From assembly GCA_017390475.1 (NCBI GenBank), contig JAFPBO010000051.1, forward strand, positions 389,897 to 453,896: 64,000 nucleotides of DNA, given 5' to 3'. The stretch comes from Loktanella sp. (lineage in GTDB: Bacteria; Pseudomonadota; Alphaproteobacteria; Rhodobacterales; Rhodobacteraceae). Position 1 is the stretch's first letter. The number at the start of each line of letters is the position of its first letter. Both the position numbers and the translations under genes were made by a program. The notes under the pieces are model-generated. The model did no database searches and was not told the DNA's origin. It saw nothing but the letters and a program-made list of their open reading frames with translations. Positions 63,749 through 64,000 of this stretch are shown here, piece by piece.

Positions 63749-64000
63749 GGGGGGAAGGAACGCTACGCGGGACATTCGGATCGGCGATTATGGTACCGCG
63801 CATTGGTGCCTAAGAAGGCCTCAACTGTGATAAGGTCTTCTAAATTGAGTTTCTAGGGAGTTAACCGCAATAATTCATGATCGCCCTGTTTTGGCACTTG
63901 ATGAGTTGTTGGCAGCCTCTCTTGTTTCAGTAGCGCACGGCTGATCTGCGCCCTGATTTTGCATCAGACGTTGTTGGTGATCGGGTGCTGTGTGGGTTGG
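63749..64000. other. Right edge, no supported gene
   Basis: The last ~250 bases after the DUF1289 gene are less GC-rich than the rest and show only short open frames. A gene may begin beyond the edge; I see no recognisable protein here. Confidence 0.5.

Overview
This window looks like a chromosomal segment of a marine-type alphaproteobacterium of the order Rhodobacterales (Roseobacter/Rhodobacter relatives). The reasons are the high GC content, a complete-looking Rhodobacter-type gene transfer agent (GTA) cluster, the fabD-fabG-acpP-fabF-mltG order, glnB-glnA, heterotetrameric sarcosine oxidase, an acyl-homoserine-lactone LuxR/LuxI pair and a large intergenic palindrome family. I saw no rRNA, CRISPR array, transposase or integrase. 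One tRNA, tRNA-Leu(UAG), is present.

Layout. 1-12524 (minus strand): GTA genes in the order g1 (small terminase) to g15 (TIM-barrel tail-tip protein). g15 runs off the left edge and is therefore partial. A candidate promoter lies upstream of g1, and two strong hairpins interrupt the otherwise overlapping gene string, one after the large terminase and one after the capsid gene. 12961-17613 (minus): fatty-acid synthesis cluster fabD, fabG, acpP, fabF, ending with the peptidoglycan terminase mltG. 17773-18960: a cytochrome b561-YceI fusion. 19222-28013 (minus) with a divergent GntR/FadR-type regulator (28212-28940): a galactoside-type catabolic operon with ABC permeases, binding protein, GH2 glycosidase, ABC ATPase, D-galactonate dehydratase and an SDR dehydrogenase. 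Together they suggest import and oxidative (De Ley-Doudoroff-like) breakdown of a galactose-containing glycoside.

29264-38038: a second, stand-alone YceI; rpsF-rpsR-rplI; a PQQ-type sugar dehydrogenase; tig; tRNA-Leu; nnr (with an in-frame insertion apparently derived from a dispersed repeat); glnB-glnA. 38108-41302: a small antitoxin/Doc-type toxin pair, bioY, a DUF6314-like protein and purB. 41357-44468: a quorum-sensing locus (luxI, luxR, and a divergent LuxR paralogue that keeps the autoinducer-binding domain but has no DNA-binding domain), followed by a FliG-like protein.

44923-56000: a lipid A-type acyltransferase, DUF1223 protein, acnA, ExoD-family protein, YjdM/PhnA-like protein, an Atm1-type ABC exporter, a LysM protein, a LOG-family protein, a threonine-dehydratase-like enzyme and sodB. 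56066-61655 (minus): sarcosine oxidase soxB, a small proline-rich membrane protein, soxD, soxA, soxG. 61840-63748: ccmI, ruvX and a DUF1289 protein. The last 250 bases show no supported gene.

Points most worth a second look: the HTH-less LuxR paralogue beside luxRI, the FliG-like protein next to it, the hairpins inside the GTA operon, the repeat-derived peptide in nnr, and the Doc toxin with its unfamiliar 59-residue partner.
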